A stretch of DNA of 64,000 nucleotides, taken from contig CP075492.1 in NCBI GenBank assembly GCA_021613535.1, forward strand, positions 2,790,001 through 2,854,000, read 5' to 3'. Positions 1 to 9,940 of the stretch are shown in pieces. The DNA comes from Adineta vaga (lineage: Eukaryota > Rotifera). The position numbers and the translations under genes are program-made. Each line of letters begins with the position of its first letter. Within the stretch, counting starts at the first letter, position 1. The notes beneath the pieces were generated by a model. That model was given only the letters and a program-made list of their open reading frames with translations, was not told where the DNA came from and did no database searches.

Positions 1-936
1 AGAATAAAATCCATCACGTTTATATTCTTCTACTTCAAGCGCTGATGTACATTGTTCATCGGGATGTCGAGCTCTAATTACTGGAGATCGTGCTTGTATT
101 AATAAACCATTAATATCTTTTATATGTGCTTTGCCATCAGGCCATATAATCTATTTCGCTAATGGAAACGTTCGTTGTCCAAGAGTTTTCAATTTCTCCG
201 TTGTTTTTGCAGTAACACTATAAATGGTGTAGCTTCATTGCCTCTATTAATAATATCCCATGTATAAGTAGATTTAGTCCTCCTACGTTTTCTATTAGCT
301 CTAAGTATTTGTGCATCAAGTAGAGGATCATACCAATTGATGATAATTGTGAAAATTATAACTTTCCGTATTTGTATGAATTTGTATTGAATTGTTGAGA
401 ATACGTTCAGCGAATCCTGATTGATCCCACCAAGTTGCATCCTCAATAAACTGCTGTGAATCATATTCTATAACATATTTTAGTTTATCTATGCAACTGT
501 TATAACCTAATAGTGAGAGAAAATTTGTTAAGTTATTCTCGCAATTAATCAAATTTGAATGAATTAAATCTTCTGAATCAATCACTTTCAATTTTATAGA
601 TAAAGTTAACAATGAAATAACTTAATATAGATTGTATCATTTTTATCACTATTTCAATTCGTTCATGTAGATATGGAATATGAAAAGTCGAATTGAGAAA
701 ATCGTTCTGCTTCATTAAGTCTATTTATACTGATATAGAATCATTACTGAAATAGATTTTCTTTTAAAATAAATATGATTAATATGATGTAAATCAATAT
801 GTACAACTTGTTTAATTTCTTTTGAACAAATTGATTGATTAGTTAAGTCAGTTGAAAGTGATACAATGTAAATTTGAAGAAATATTTTACTCGTAGAATC
901 AGATGAAAAATAAGATTGATCATAGTTATATAACAA
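1..936 (-). pseudogene. remnant of an unrecognised minus-strand gene
   Basis: Reading the minus strand gives continuous protein-like sequence only by changing frame. The stretch 936-721 holds the segment FLQIYIVSLSTDL; 612-328 holds ATWWDQSGFAERILNNS; about 345-189 continues in another frame with YDPLLDAQILRANRKRR. From about 180 to 1 a third piece contains an in-frame TAG followed by NGLLIQARSPVIRARHP. The junction near 340 has no GT-AG pair and looks like a one-base indel. I do not recognise the family. The coding-like composition plus one stop and at least two frame changes suggest a decayed gene running off the left edge. Alternatively it is a multi-exon gene whose splice sites I cannot see. 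Confidence 0.4.
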
Positions 937-1797
937 TCATCATTTAATCGAATAATTCGAATATTTCCTATTCTTCTGATGATAATCCATTAAATATATT
1001 TCATCAAACCAGAACCATCATGGATCCAAATGACATGACTTATTTATGTAACATTTTGGATAAGAAGATACGTTGAATAGTTCTTCATGTACAGATTACA
1101 ATTTCAAATTACGATAACTGTGAGTTCTGTCCAAAAGAGGTGATGAGAATAACAAGAGAGTTATATGGATGATTAGAACTAAATGTAATGTTACTATACT
1201 GTAAGAAAACTACAGAAAACGTCCAGCTACAATAATTGAATATATTATCTGAAATTGATTAGATTAATATCAGTTATAGACGTTTAAATAACACATCAAA
1301 TAAATACAAGAAATATATATTCAGTCATAATTTGAAAATTGAAGACTTGCGGTGTTTAAACGATCTAAACTACCTCATAAGTTGTATTAAGACTTACAAA
1401 AAGCTTTTTTCATCACTTACTAACATCACAATGAGGAATAGTATTGAAAAGATTCTTATTCTTACGTCTTTATCAAAAACATAGATAATAAAAAAAACTA
1501 TTATAGACAATTGTTTTGATATTATTCTGAAGAAATCAGTTATACAAGTAAAAGAAACGGAAAAAGGAAATCATGATCTTTATTTTTATGAGTCATCAGA
1601 ATGATAAAAAAATGAATAGAAGCAACACTATACACTATGATGTCTATTACTCTTTGATTGTAGTGTGTGCATGAACGGAGATTGATAAAGCAGGGTTTAA
1701 ACTGTATATTGAAATTTTCAAATCGGGTTGGATGTTTTTAGAATCATATTCATACGAGTATTGAAATAAAATTTCCACAGGTACTTCTTGCTATCGA
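937..1797. other. intergenic, no gene seen
   Basis: AT-rich sequence with stops in all frames. A few short minus-strand segments near 960-1030 (for example WFWFDEIYLMDY across a stop) may be further remnants of the decayed gene on the left. I see no RNA gene or repeat array. Confidence 0.5.
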
Positions 1798-4700
1798 TTA
1801 AAATTGTAAATGTCTCTGTATGGTATGTTGATATTGAAGAATAGATTTATGAAATGCTGTTCTATAAAATTTCGATGGTAATATGAAAATAATAAATGTA
1901 AGCATAGGTGGAATAAATGAAATAAAATAACCCATAAGAAATAACCATGCATCATGATTTGATTTCATACATTTTGATGTAAAAGAAATAATTAAACGTG
2001 GTATTGCAAGAATAACTAAAAGAACAGGACCTAAAAATAAATGTCGATGTTGACGATAATTTTTTCTTAATATTTCTGAAACAGTTCGTTTTGTTTGAAA
2101 ATTCGATTGTTGACGAGTTTTCATTATTAAAAGAATTGTTGCTGATATTAAATTAATCAAAAATGGTACAAAAAATTGTAAAGTATTCGTTATATTATTA
2201 AATATTTGTAAATGAGATGAATAACTAACAATACACCATATTCGTTTTTCATTATTATCATTATTTTCTTCATTAATTAAACGCCGATAAATCGGATCAT
2301 GTATTGATGTAAGAATATTAAATAACAAAAGACTTGGTATAATTAATTTAGCTATTTTCTTACTTTTCTTTTTAACAAAACGTGCACCTTTAATTATTGT
2401 CATTACACGTTCACAAGCAACACTTGCATTTAACCATTGATCCATATTAAGACAAACACGAAGTAAAAAATCCAAAGAAATACATTGAATTTGTAAAAAT
2501 AAACGATTTTTTATTAGATAAATTTGTGTAAAAATTAATATCCAAAATTTCAATGCAAATAAAATCATAATCAATAAAGTTGTTATCGATGAATAGAATA
2601 AATATAAACCACAACCAACTTCACGAATATTTTTATTTTTAAATGTAATTAATGAAAGTATTCCATTTATAAAACCTATTAGAATACAAATAACATTCAA
2701 TCCTATACTTACTTGAATTATACTTGATTGCTGTAGAATATTAACATTTTGTTGAATATAATATCCTAAAATATTATCGAGTGTTAAACCAAAACCACTT
2801 GTTGTAAATTGACATAATCTTCCATAGAAACATGAAGCACAAGAACAAATGGATTTTTTCGGACAAATTGGTGTGTCTTGAAAACATTTGCCATTATTTT
2901 GACAATCATTTTGTCCTGAACAATCATATGTTTCATTATGATTAAATTCAAAACAATTAGCTAAACGTTGTTGATTAAATTGATAACATATACAAAGATG
3001 AATATGATCATAAAAACATGAAAGATTTAATTGACATAATAAATGATAATATTTTATACGACGTATATGATTTAATTGAATAATACTTTGATTAAATATT
3101 TCATTAATATGATAACAACGATTTGATAAAGTTATTGTTTGAATTATTTCTTTTGTTTGACTAGAATTATTTTCAATAGTAACTAAATAATAATCATTGA
3201 AATAGAATTCAATAAAAATCAGATGAAATAATCTTGACCAAAGAATAGTAATGAATTCTTCTTGAATAGAAATTGTTTGAAATGTTGTTGATCGTAATGG
3301 ATTACTTTGTTTTCGAATTTCAATAAAATGAATAAAAATTGATGATGATAAATGAATATTTTTGTCAAATGTAATTATTATTTTCGTATCATTCATTTCA
3401 CAATATTCTCCTGTATAACCTTTTCGACAAATACAAGTTAAGTTTTTCTTTATTAATTCATATTTATCCGTTGGAATACATTGACCATTATTTTGACATG
3501 CGAACTTTTCACAGATCGTATTTTCAAGTAAACATCGAGAACCGTATTTATTCATTGGACAAACACATATCGATCGATTCGTTGAAGAAATATCAATATA
3601 TAAGGAATCATTCGAACAGATTGTTGAATGTTGTATTGTACAATAACGTCCAGACCAATGTTTATCACATTGACAAAATGTTTTTTGTTTATTATTGAGA
3701 TATTTTCTACATTGACCATTTTGACATGGATTTATTGAACAACTTTCAATATTTTGATCATTATTTGGTATATAAATAAGAAGTGATAAACGATATACAG
3801 GTAAAAATAAAAATTGAATTGGATAAAGAAAACTTGCTCGATAATTTAATGGAAATTTTTCATAAATATCAATACGGATTTCATAAGTTTTACTTTGAAG
3901 TTTTGGTCGATTTGCATATGTTAAATAAACAGAATGTTTTGTTTGACAATCACGTATTGATAAATAAGTAAATTGTTCGTATGAATGAATTATATTATCA
4001 TTATCAATTAATAAAATAAGAATTTCAAATGGCATTTGTAAAGAATTTGGTGATACTTGAAATCGAAGTGATAAACTGATACGTTCATTTTGATATTGAC
4101 ATTGTGAACCATAATAACTAGGTGGACAAAAACATATTGTTCGTGTCGTGTTCTTATTTAACCAAAGACGCATAGAAATACCACGATGACAATTATCTAT
4201 CGAAATTGAAGGTAAGAAATCGGCATGTTTTTTATTATATTTTGTTTTATCTTCGATTTTTTCTATTGTATTATTGAGAGTAAAATATATAATTCGTTCT
4301 TTTGAATATCCTTGCATTTGATTACATAAAAAATGTTCAATAGCAGTTGCATTTATACGTTCTTCTGCCCAACAAATCGAATAAAACGAATATTTTTTTG
4401 TTGTTGTACAAAATTGCTCATCTTCACCCTGAAGACAAAGTTTGTCATCGTTACATAATTCCGAATATTCAATACATGGTTCGAAACGAGCATTTATACA
4501 ATAAAAGTTCTTTGTATTAATTACTTGATAATCTGTTCGACATAATGCCGGTTCATCACTAGCTCCAAGACAATCAATATGACTATCATTTACTTGTTTA
4601 GTTGTTATACAAATAAATTCATTTGTAATAGGTGAAACACATTGAATTTCATTTGAAGAACAGTTTGATGATGATATATGACAATTTGTTTCATCGGCAC

Positions 4701-6420
4701 CATTTCGACAATTCAATATACCATTACAACGAGTATAGATATTATCACATAACCAATGTTCACATTCAGTTTCATCAGTTTCATATCGTTCATTGATTTT
4801 GATTGGTATTAATTCAGTGAATCCATCACAAATTGTTTGAAATGAAATATGTGTTTTTGCATATTCAAGTTTCATTTCTTCTCTATCCCAATTCATGGGT
4901 TCCGTTAGAAAAACAGTATGATTAAGTGAAATTTCATCTTCATCATCGCTATTAGGACAATCACGTATACTATTTTTGAGACGATATATAGAAATACATT
5001 TTGATGAATTAATACATTGATACATATTTGATCTTTTACAAATTATCGAGTTATAATTATATACTTGTTGATATTGCCAAAGATCATGACGTAATATCAA
5101 TGAAAGATATATTCGAGTGATTGAATGAACACTAACCTGTCCAAGAATGAATGGAATAATTACACGATGACACATTCGATTATTGAATTTAACAATTGAA
5201 TAATTACCAAAATTCTTTGAAAGTTCTTTAAAATAACGATCATAACGAGAATTATTATAACATAGATAAGGATATTTATATTCATTTGAATCCTTCATAG
5301 TTGAATTGTATTTTTCATAAGCAAAATAAATGTCACCAAATAAAATTGGAATAATTGGCATAGAAATCATATCTGGACAATTAAGTTCAATAATCTTTTT
5401 GCACGGTTTGTTTTCACAAGAATGGGCACAATTGGAGAAAGATGGCTTATGTAATTCAATGGCATCACATAGAAATGCATTCCAACATTGATCAGATGTT
5501 GTATTATCTTTCATAGAAAACATATTCATCAATATCGCCCTGTCACGTTGTGACCAACAAGAATCAATCCATGTTTTAGCTTGACATCTAACATCTTCAC
5601 ATTTAAATGATGGTTTTTCTTGATTACATCCATTATTTTCATTATAAGCACCTATATATTCATCCGAACGATCAAGACAATCAGGAAAATTTTCCTCATC
5701 TAGAACAAATGATTTTGGTATACATTGCCCATTAATACATCGATATTCATCATCATGACATTCGTTAATTTCAAGTTGCCAACAATCTTTTTCATCAAGT
5801 TCTGTATCAAAACAATCAATTCGTCCATTACAAATATCAGTCCAATCTAAACATATTGGTGAATGTTCATGATGACATTCTAAATGAATATAACAAGTAA
5901 AATTAATTGGTTTATATTGATATGTAGAATAAAAATCATCAATTATTTCCATGAATGATGAATGCTGTGGACGATAATGATCAAATTCATATTGACACAT
6001 TGAACCAAATCTTGGAAATGTACAATTATAAAACACTTCTTGAGATAAAGATGATTTATTAAATAATGATAATTCATTTAAATAGAATTGATAATTTTCA
6101 ATAATATCTATTGGTGTTGACCAAAGATATAATTGTTCACTTGTAATGTTTTCTATTGAAAGTTCTTCAAAAGTAAACTTTGAAAAAATATCATCGATTT
6201 CAATTGAAAATTTCGATGGTAATTCACTCATACAATAGAACATGATTTCACGACTAATATTACCTTTTTCGTTCAATATATCGATACGCAAACAATCGTG
6301 TTGTAAAATATTATTGTTTTCAGGGTTACTTGTCCAATCTGAATTGTGAAGATTGATTTGAGGCATAGCAAAAATCCAATGAATCAAATTCAAATAAAAT
6401 ATGTTTCGTATATGAAGCAT
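1798..6420 (-). CDS. large 7TM receptor with LDLa and EGF-like ectodomain
   Basis: Single-exon gene of 1,540 aa from the ATG at 6420; the open frame extends to a TTG at 6435, but the ATG gives a clean signal peptide (MLHIRNIFYLNLIHWIFA). The ectodomain has Cys-rich LDL-receptor class A-type modules near residues 175-260 (motifs CFDTELDEKDC and CLDRSDE), about 465-500 (CPNSDDEDE), 555-590 (CRNGADETNC), then CLGASDE and CLQGEDEQFC. EGF-like modules follow near 890-925 (CQNGQC, CQCDKHWSGRYC), 965-1010 (CRKGYTGEYC) and 1160-1195 (CQNNGKC, CSCASCFYGRLC). From about residue 1235 to the end there are seven hydrophobic segments with a short cytoplasmic tail, as in rhodopsin-like receptors. This is a plasma-membrane receptor with a modular ligand-binding ectodomain; the ligand is unknown. 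The length is unusual for class A receptors and the absence of introns is notable for a multi-module animal protein. Confidence 0.85.
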   Translation of the reverse strand: MLHIRNIFYLNLIHWIFAMPQINLHNSDWTSNPENNNILQHDCLRIDILNEKGNISREIMFYCMSELPSKFSIEIDDIFSKFTFEELSIENITSEQLYLWSTPIDIIENYQFYLNELSLFNKSSLSQEVFYNCTFPRFGSMCQYEFDHYRPQHSSFMEIIDDFYSTYQYKPINFTCYIHLECHHEHSPICLDWTDICNGRIDCFDTELDEKDCWQLEINECHDDEYRCINGQCIPKSFVLDEENFPDCLDRSDEYIGAYNENNGCNQEKPSFKCEDVRCQAKTWIDSCWSQRDRAILMNMFSMKDNTTSDQCWNAFLCDAIELHKPSFSNCAHSCENKPCKKIIELNCPDMISMPIIPILFGDIYFAYEKYNSTMKDSNEYKYPYLCYNNSRYDRYFKELSKNFGNYSIVKFNNRMCHRVIIPFILGQVSVHSITRIYLSLILRHDLWQYQQVYNYNSIICKRSNMYQCINSSKCISIYRLKNSIRDCPNSDDEDEISLNHTVFLTEPMNWDREEMKLEYAKTHISFQTICDGFTELIPIKINERYETDETECEHWLCDNIYTRCNGILNCRNGADETNCHISSSNCSSNEIQCVSPITNEFICITTKQVNDSHIDCLGASDEPALCRTDYQVINTKNFYCINARFEPCIEYSELCNDDKLCLQGEDEQFCTTTKKYSFYSICWAEERINATAIEHFLCNQMQGYSKERIIYFTLNNTIEKIEDKTKYNKKHADFLPSISIDNCHRGISMRLWLNKNTTRTICFCPPSYYGSQCQYQNERISLSLRFQVSPNSLQMPFEILILLIDNDNIIHSYEQFTYLSIRDCQTKHSVYLTYANRPKLQSKTYEIRIDIYEKFPLNYRASFLYPIQFLFLPVYRLSLLIYIPNNDQNIESCSINPCQNGQCRKYLNNKQKTFCQCDKHWSGRYCTIQHSTICSNDSLYIDISSTNRSICVCPMNKYGSRCLLENTICEKFACQNNGQCIPTDKYELIKKNLTCICRKGYTGEYCEMNDTKIIITFDKNIHLSSSIFIHFIEIRKQSNPLRSTTFQTISIQEEFITILWSRLFHLIFIEFYFNDYYLVTIENNSSQTKEIIQTITLSNRCYHINEIFNQSIIQLNHIRRIKYYHLLCQLNLSCFYDHIHLCICYQFNQQRLANCFEFNHNETYDCSGQNDCQNNGKCFQDTPICPKKSICSCASCFYGRLCQFTTSGFGLTLDNILGYYIQQNVNILQQSSIIQVSIGLNVICILIGFINGILSLITFKNKNIREVGCGLYLFYSSITTLLIMILFALKFWILIFTQIYLIKNRLFLQIQCISLDFLLRVCLNMDQWLNASVACERVMTIIKGARFVKKKSKKIAKLIIPSLLLFNILTSIHDPIYRRLINEENNDNNEKRIWCIVSYSSHLQIFNNITNTLQFFVPFLINLISATILLIMKTRQQSNFQTKRTVSEILRKNYRQHRHLFLGPVLLVILAIPRLIISFTSKCMKSNHDAWLFLMGYFISFIPPMLTFIIFILPSKFYRTAFHKSILQYQHTIQRHLQF

Positions 6421-6435
6421 TTTCTCTTTTATCAA

Positions 6436-7555
6436 AGAAAAAGAGAGAAATGAATTTGCTGTTTTCTTTTATGTCTCCGTTTGTATTATTAAAGCATATG
6501 GAATCACTGATTTAAGAACAGAAGTTTATAATCAAATATAAAAGCAAAGCATTTGTTCCTGCTTAGAAGCTTTTTTTTTATAATGTGCGCAATTGCTGAC
6601 GTAAATTTAAACTATTTGATATAAAATCATTTTTTCCCAGTATGACTTTTGACATTTTAAATGTGTTCATTATTTTTAATATGTGAAGGGATGGATGTGT
6701 GCCATGAATTTGTATACGAATAAAATACATTACTTTATATTATCTTTTGTATAAATTCGATCTTTAATCAATTTCGAAGGAATTCCTGTCAAACATATAT
6801 CACCCTTTGGATCATAAAAGAACATTCTCACTTTTATAGTTGAAAGAAAACACGTGCCTAGAAATCATAATACTACATGCTGATATGACTATAGAACAAA
6901 AAGGAAGAAACATTCTACCGACAACCATATAAAGTCAATTAAATATTTTACTGCTGAAGTTAACATCAGAAAATTTGTCATGGAATCATCTGTGATTCAG
7001 ATTGCATAGCATCAGACTCAACTTATATTAGTTGTCTTACTTTTACTGCTTGTATTATTGGTAATATAATCAATATTCTTATTTGGTGTCGATTAAAATA
7101 TTTCTTGCAACACAATCGTTTAGTTCAATGACATTTTCAATGATCGGTTTCGAAGTAATTGATCAATTTTTTTCAACAAATTTTTACATTTAAATTAGCT
7201 CAATGTTGCAAAAGATGATTTTCTTGGAATAAAAATACTATTCATTCAGACATGATCCACATGAATTATCTGTTGAATATTGAAATGGAATGAATGTATA
7301 TATGTGATCTAGAGACAAAGTTCTTTTTTTGCACATCGTCTTCAATTAGAAAATGTAATCTACACATATGGTATTTGTTTGAAATAAAGGATAAGATTAA
7401 ACTTTTTTTTTTAAATAGAATTAGAAAATAGCTCCTTTGCAATCTATTTTTACATGGATGAAAAGTCATTCTGGAGATTGTCTACACAAAAATAATCACA
7501 ACATTATAGTATTCATAGTCAGATTGGGTTTATCTTTTCTTTACAACGGGTTGGT
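6436..7555. other. intergenic with a possible GPCR scrap
   Basis: Upstream region of the large receptor gene. Plus-strand codons from about 6990 to 7110 read like the N-terminus and first membrane helix of a rhodopsin-like receptor (TYISCLTFTACIIGN), then stops appear. It may be a decayed receptor fragment; only weak support. Nothing else recognised. Confidence 0.3.
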
Positions 7556-8192
7556 GAACGATGAGCACAAGAACGATGAGCACACAGAATGATGAGCACC
7601 GGAAAGTTCAGCAACGAAAAGTTGAGCACAAGATATGGATAAGTCTTCATTTCAAAAAAGGTACTTCACTGAACTTTTTTTAAAAAAATTTCTGAGATTT
7701 GCAGAGTTTAAAAGGAAGTTTTTAGATTTACAAACCTTTAAACGTCTCGTCTGAACACAAATTTGGAACCTTATGATATGAAATATTTCCTACGCTTCGT
7801 AAAGCATAGAAATGATTCGTACGAAAAAACCAAAACATTGAGAATTTATATAAAGTCCTACGGGTTCCACATGAAATTCTGAAACTTCGCCAATAAAATC
7901 AGATTTGATTGAAAAAACCACATTCAGGTTTTGATATTTTCGTATGAAGCCCAGATAAGGTTTCATATGATAGGTTTTGGAGATCGTGTCGTAGGAAAGA
8001 TTCTTCAAAAGTAGAGATCCATATTCTGTATCTCTGTTCAAAGGTTTGTAAATCTAAAAACTTCCTTTTAAACTCTGCAAGTCTCAGAAATTTTTTAAAA
8101 AAAAGTTCAGTGAAGTACCTTTTTTGAAATGTAGACTTATCCATATCTTGTGCTCAACTTTTCGTTACTGAACGTTCCGGTGCTCATCGTTC
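7556..8192. mobile_element. non-coding foldback (long terminal inverted repeat) element
   Basis: Two inverted arms of about 150-185 bp lie at 7556-7743 and 8036-8192, around a centre of about 290 bp. Aligned by eye the arms differ at only about four bases in the 140-bp core. The outer ends carry a short motif, gaacgatgagcac, repeated about three times in the left arm (one copy has gaatg) and once in the right. The centre holds no convincing ORF; the short open frames inside are palindrome products. This fits a foldback or MITE-like element mobilised in trans. I could not define a target-site duplication. It sits just 3' of the aldo-keto reductase gene. Confidence 0.75.
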
Positions 8193-8291
8193 CGGTTCCC
8201 ATGCTTTTTATGAATAATCAGATAGAAGAAGAAAAAAAGATAACATATCGAGAACAATAAAAAAACAGCATAATCATTGTCTAATTATAGA

Positions 8292-8339
8292 TTGAGGGTG
8301 TGAAAAAAACACAATACCCACACATTCACCCACCCTCAA
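8292..8339. repeat. telomere-like imperfect hairpin, 3' of the AKR gene
   Basis: Arm ttgagggtg (8292-8300) pairs with caccctcaa (8331-8339), with a further CCCACAC patch in the loop. It lies six bases outside the stop codon of the minus-strand aldo-keto reductase, where it could form in the mRNA 3' end. Confidence 0.55.
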
Positions 8340-8345
8340 GAAAAG

Positions 8346-9614
8346 TTAGGAATGGCCGATAATTCGATGTGGTTGATAGAGTTCTTCGAGAGACTTGATT
8401 TCGTCTTCCGAAAGTTTGATAGTGGTCGCCGCCACTGCTTCTTCAAGCTGATACATTTTTGAAGCACCAATGATCGGACTAGTCACGCCCGGTTTTGACA
8501 ACAACCAGGCGAGAGCAAGTTGAGCTGGTTTCACTTGCTTCTTCTCAGCCAACGATTTCACACGGTCGACGATCGCAAAATCACTGTCTGCATAGTAGCG
8601 TTGATGGGCAAACGCATCGGTTGCAGCTCTCTTGGTAGCTGCGGCTCCTTCTCCATCCTTTTTTTCAATGTCACTTTTGCTACGATTGCCTGCCAAGAAT
8701 CCACCAGCTTGTGGCGCCCATGGAATGAGACCAACGCCTTGATCCCAACAAAGTGGATTCATTTCCCGTTCTTCTTCACGATAAACAAGCTACAAACAGA
8801 AAAATATTGACGAAAACAACATCCAAACATATCTTCTAAACTTACATTGTAATGATTCTGCATTGAAATAAATTTTGTCCAGCCGTTCTTTTCTGCCACA
8901 TGCTGAGCTTTAGCAAATTGCCATGCATACATGGAAGATGCACCGATATAGCGAACCTATGATGAGCGAAAGTTTAAATTAAAGAAAAATTCAAAACAAA
9001 CAGCACCTTTCCTGATTTGACAAGATCATGTAGTGCTTCCATCGTCTCCTCTAGAATAGAAACGATGTCAAGTCCGATGCTTGAAGTAATGACTGATTCT
9101 CACCGATTGGCGTGTCTTTGTCAAAACGATGAATTTGATAGAGATCGATATAGGTCATGTTGAGTCGTTTCAGACTTGCATCGCATGCCGCAAATATGTG
9201 TTTGCGACTCAAACCCTTGCGATTTGGTCCCTCTGAATGCGGAAAATACACTTTGGTCGCCAGAACGATCTCTTCTCGAATAGCCATATCGTTCAGAGCT
9301 CGACCAGTCACTTCTTCACTGACACCCGCCGAGTACTAGAATTAGTAAAATGATTGAGTTGAACTGTGTATTCTTTATTTTACCATATCGGCCGTGTCGA
9401 AGAAATTGATTCCGAGTTCCAATGCTCGTTTAATGAATGGACGTGATTGTTCTTCAGGCAGAACCCAATCACGCCACTTGGATGTTCCATAGGTCATCAT
9501 ACCCAAACAAATCCGTGATACTTGCATGCCGCTGTTGCCTAATCTAATATATGGTATGCCACTCTTTTTCATGCCTTCTACTACGGATATCTTTTGCTGA
9601 TCATTCGATGCCAT
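8346..9614 (-). CDS. aldo-keto reductase, five exons
   Basis: NADPH-dependent oxidoreductase of the (beta/alpha)8 aldo-keto reductase family, expected to reduce aldehydes or ketones in the cytosol. Exons, in transcript order, are 9384-9614, 9104-9335, 9007-9050, 8846-8956 and 8346-8789. The four introns of 48-56 bp all have GT-AG ends, and the splice product is 353 aa in frame. The catalytic tetrad is visible: Asp73 in FFDTAD, Tyr78 (first codon of exon 2), Lys105 in LATK and His146 in YQIHRFD. The C-terminal NADPH-site region ([12 protein letters not shown]) is present. The length suits the bacterial/fungal-type 'YajO-like' AKRs rather than AKR1. The closest ancestry may be non-metazoan, which is common in bdelloids, but this is inference. 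The substrate is unknown. Its 5' end lies about 265 bp from a telomere-like hairpin. Confidence 0.9.
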
Positions 9615-9875
9615 TATGAAACAATGCTAAGAAGTCAATTTTCGTTACAGAAGAAACTATGAGCTCGGGGAAAATGAAGTCAGATTGTTGTCTATTGTGA
9701 TATCGTTTTTCTCTATGTGTTTGTGACGTGTGCTTTATACTCCCATAAACACATCTTATCAATTCTTTTATTATATTAAAGAACAGAACGAAAGAATGAG
9801 GTAGGATACATAAGACAGCAGTAGCTCGAATGAGGGTAGATGTTTTTATCTTTTGCGTGTTGATTATCGTCCATT

Positions 9876-9934
9876 GATGGTGTGGGTGAGGGTGGGTTAA
9901 GAGCATAGCCTCATGTACACCCACACCCTCATCC
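9876..9934. repeat. telomere-like imperfect hairpin, 3' of ART gene
   Basis: Left arm includes ggtgtgggtg (9879-9888) and right arm cacccacacc (9918-9927), around a loop of about 29 bases. It ends about seven bases outside the stop codon of the minus-strand ADP-ribosyltransferase gene, and lies upstream of the aldo-keto reductase. Confidence 0.6.
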
Positions 9935-9940
9935 GTTTAA

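Noticed and set aside
7790-8144. Two overlapping minus-strand ORFs (81-83 aa) in the foldback element
   Set aside because: They are read-throughs of the inverted arms and centre; frames overlap and show no domain.
9601-9924. 107-aa minus ORF between the ART and AKR genes
   Set aside because: It includes the hairpin and overlaps the AKR start; low-complexity His/Pro-rich N-terminus comes from the telomere-like repeat.
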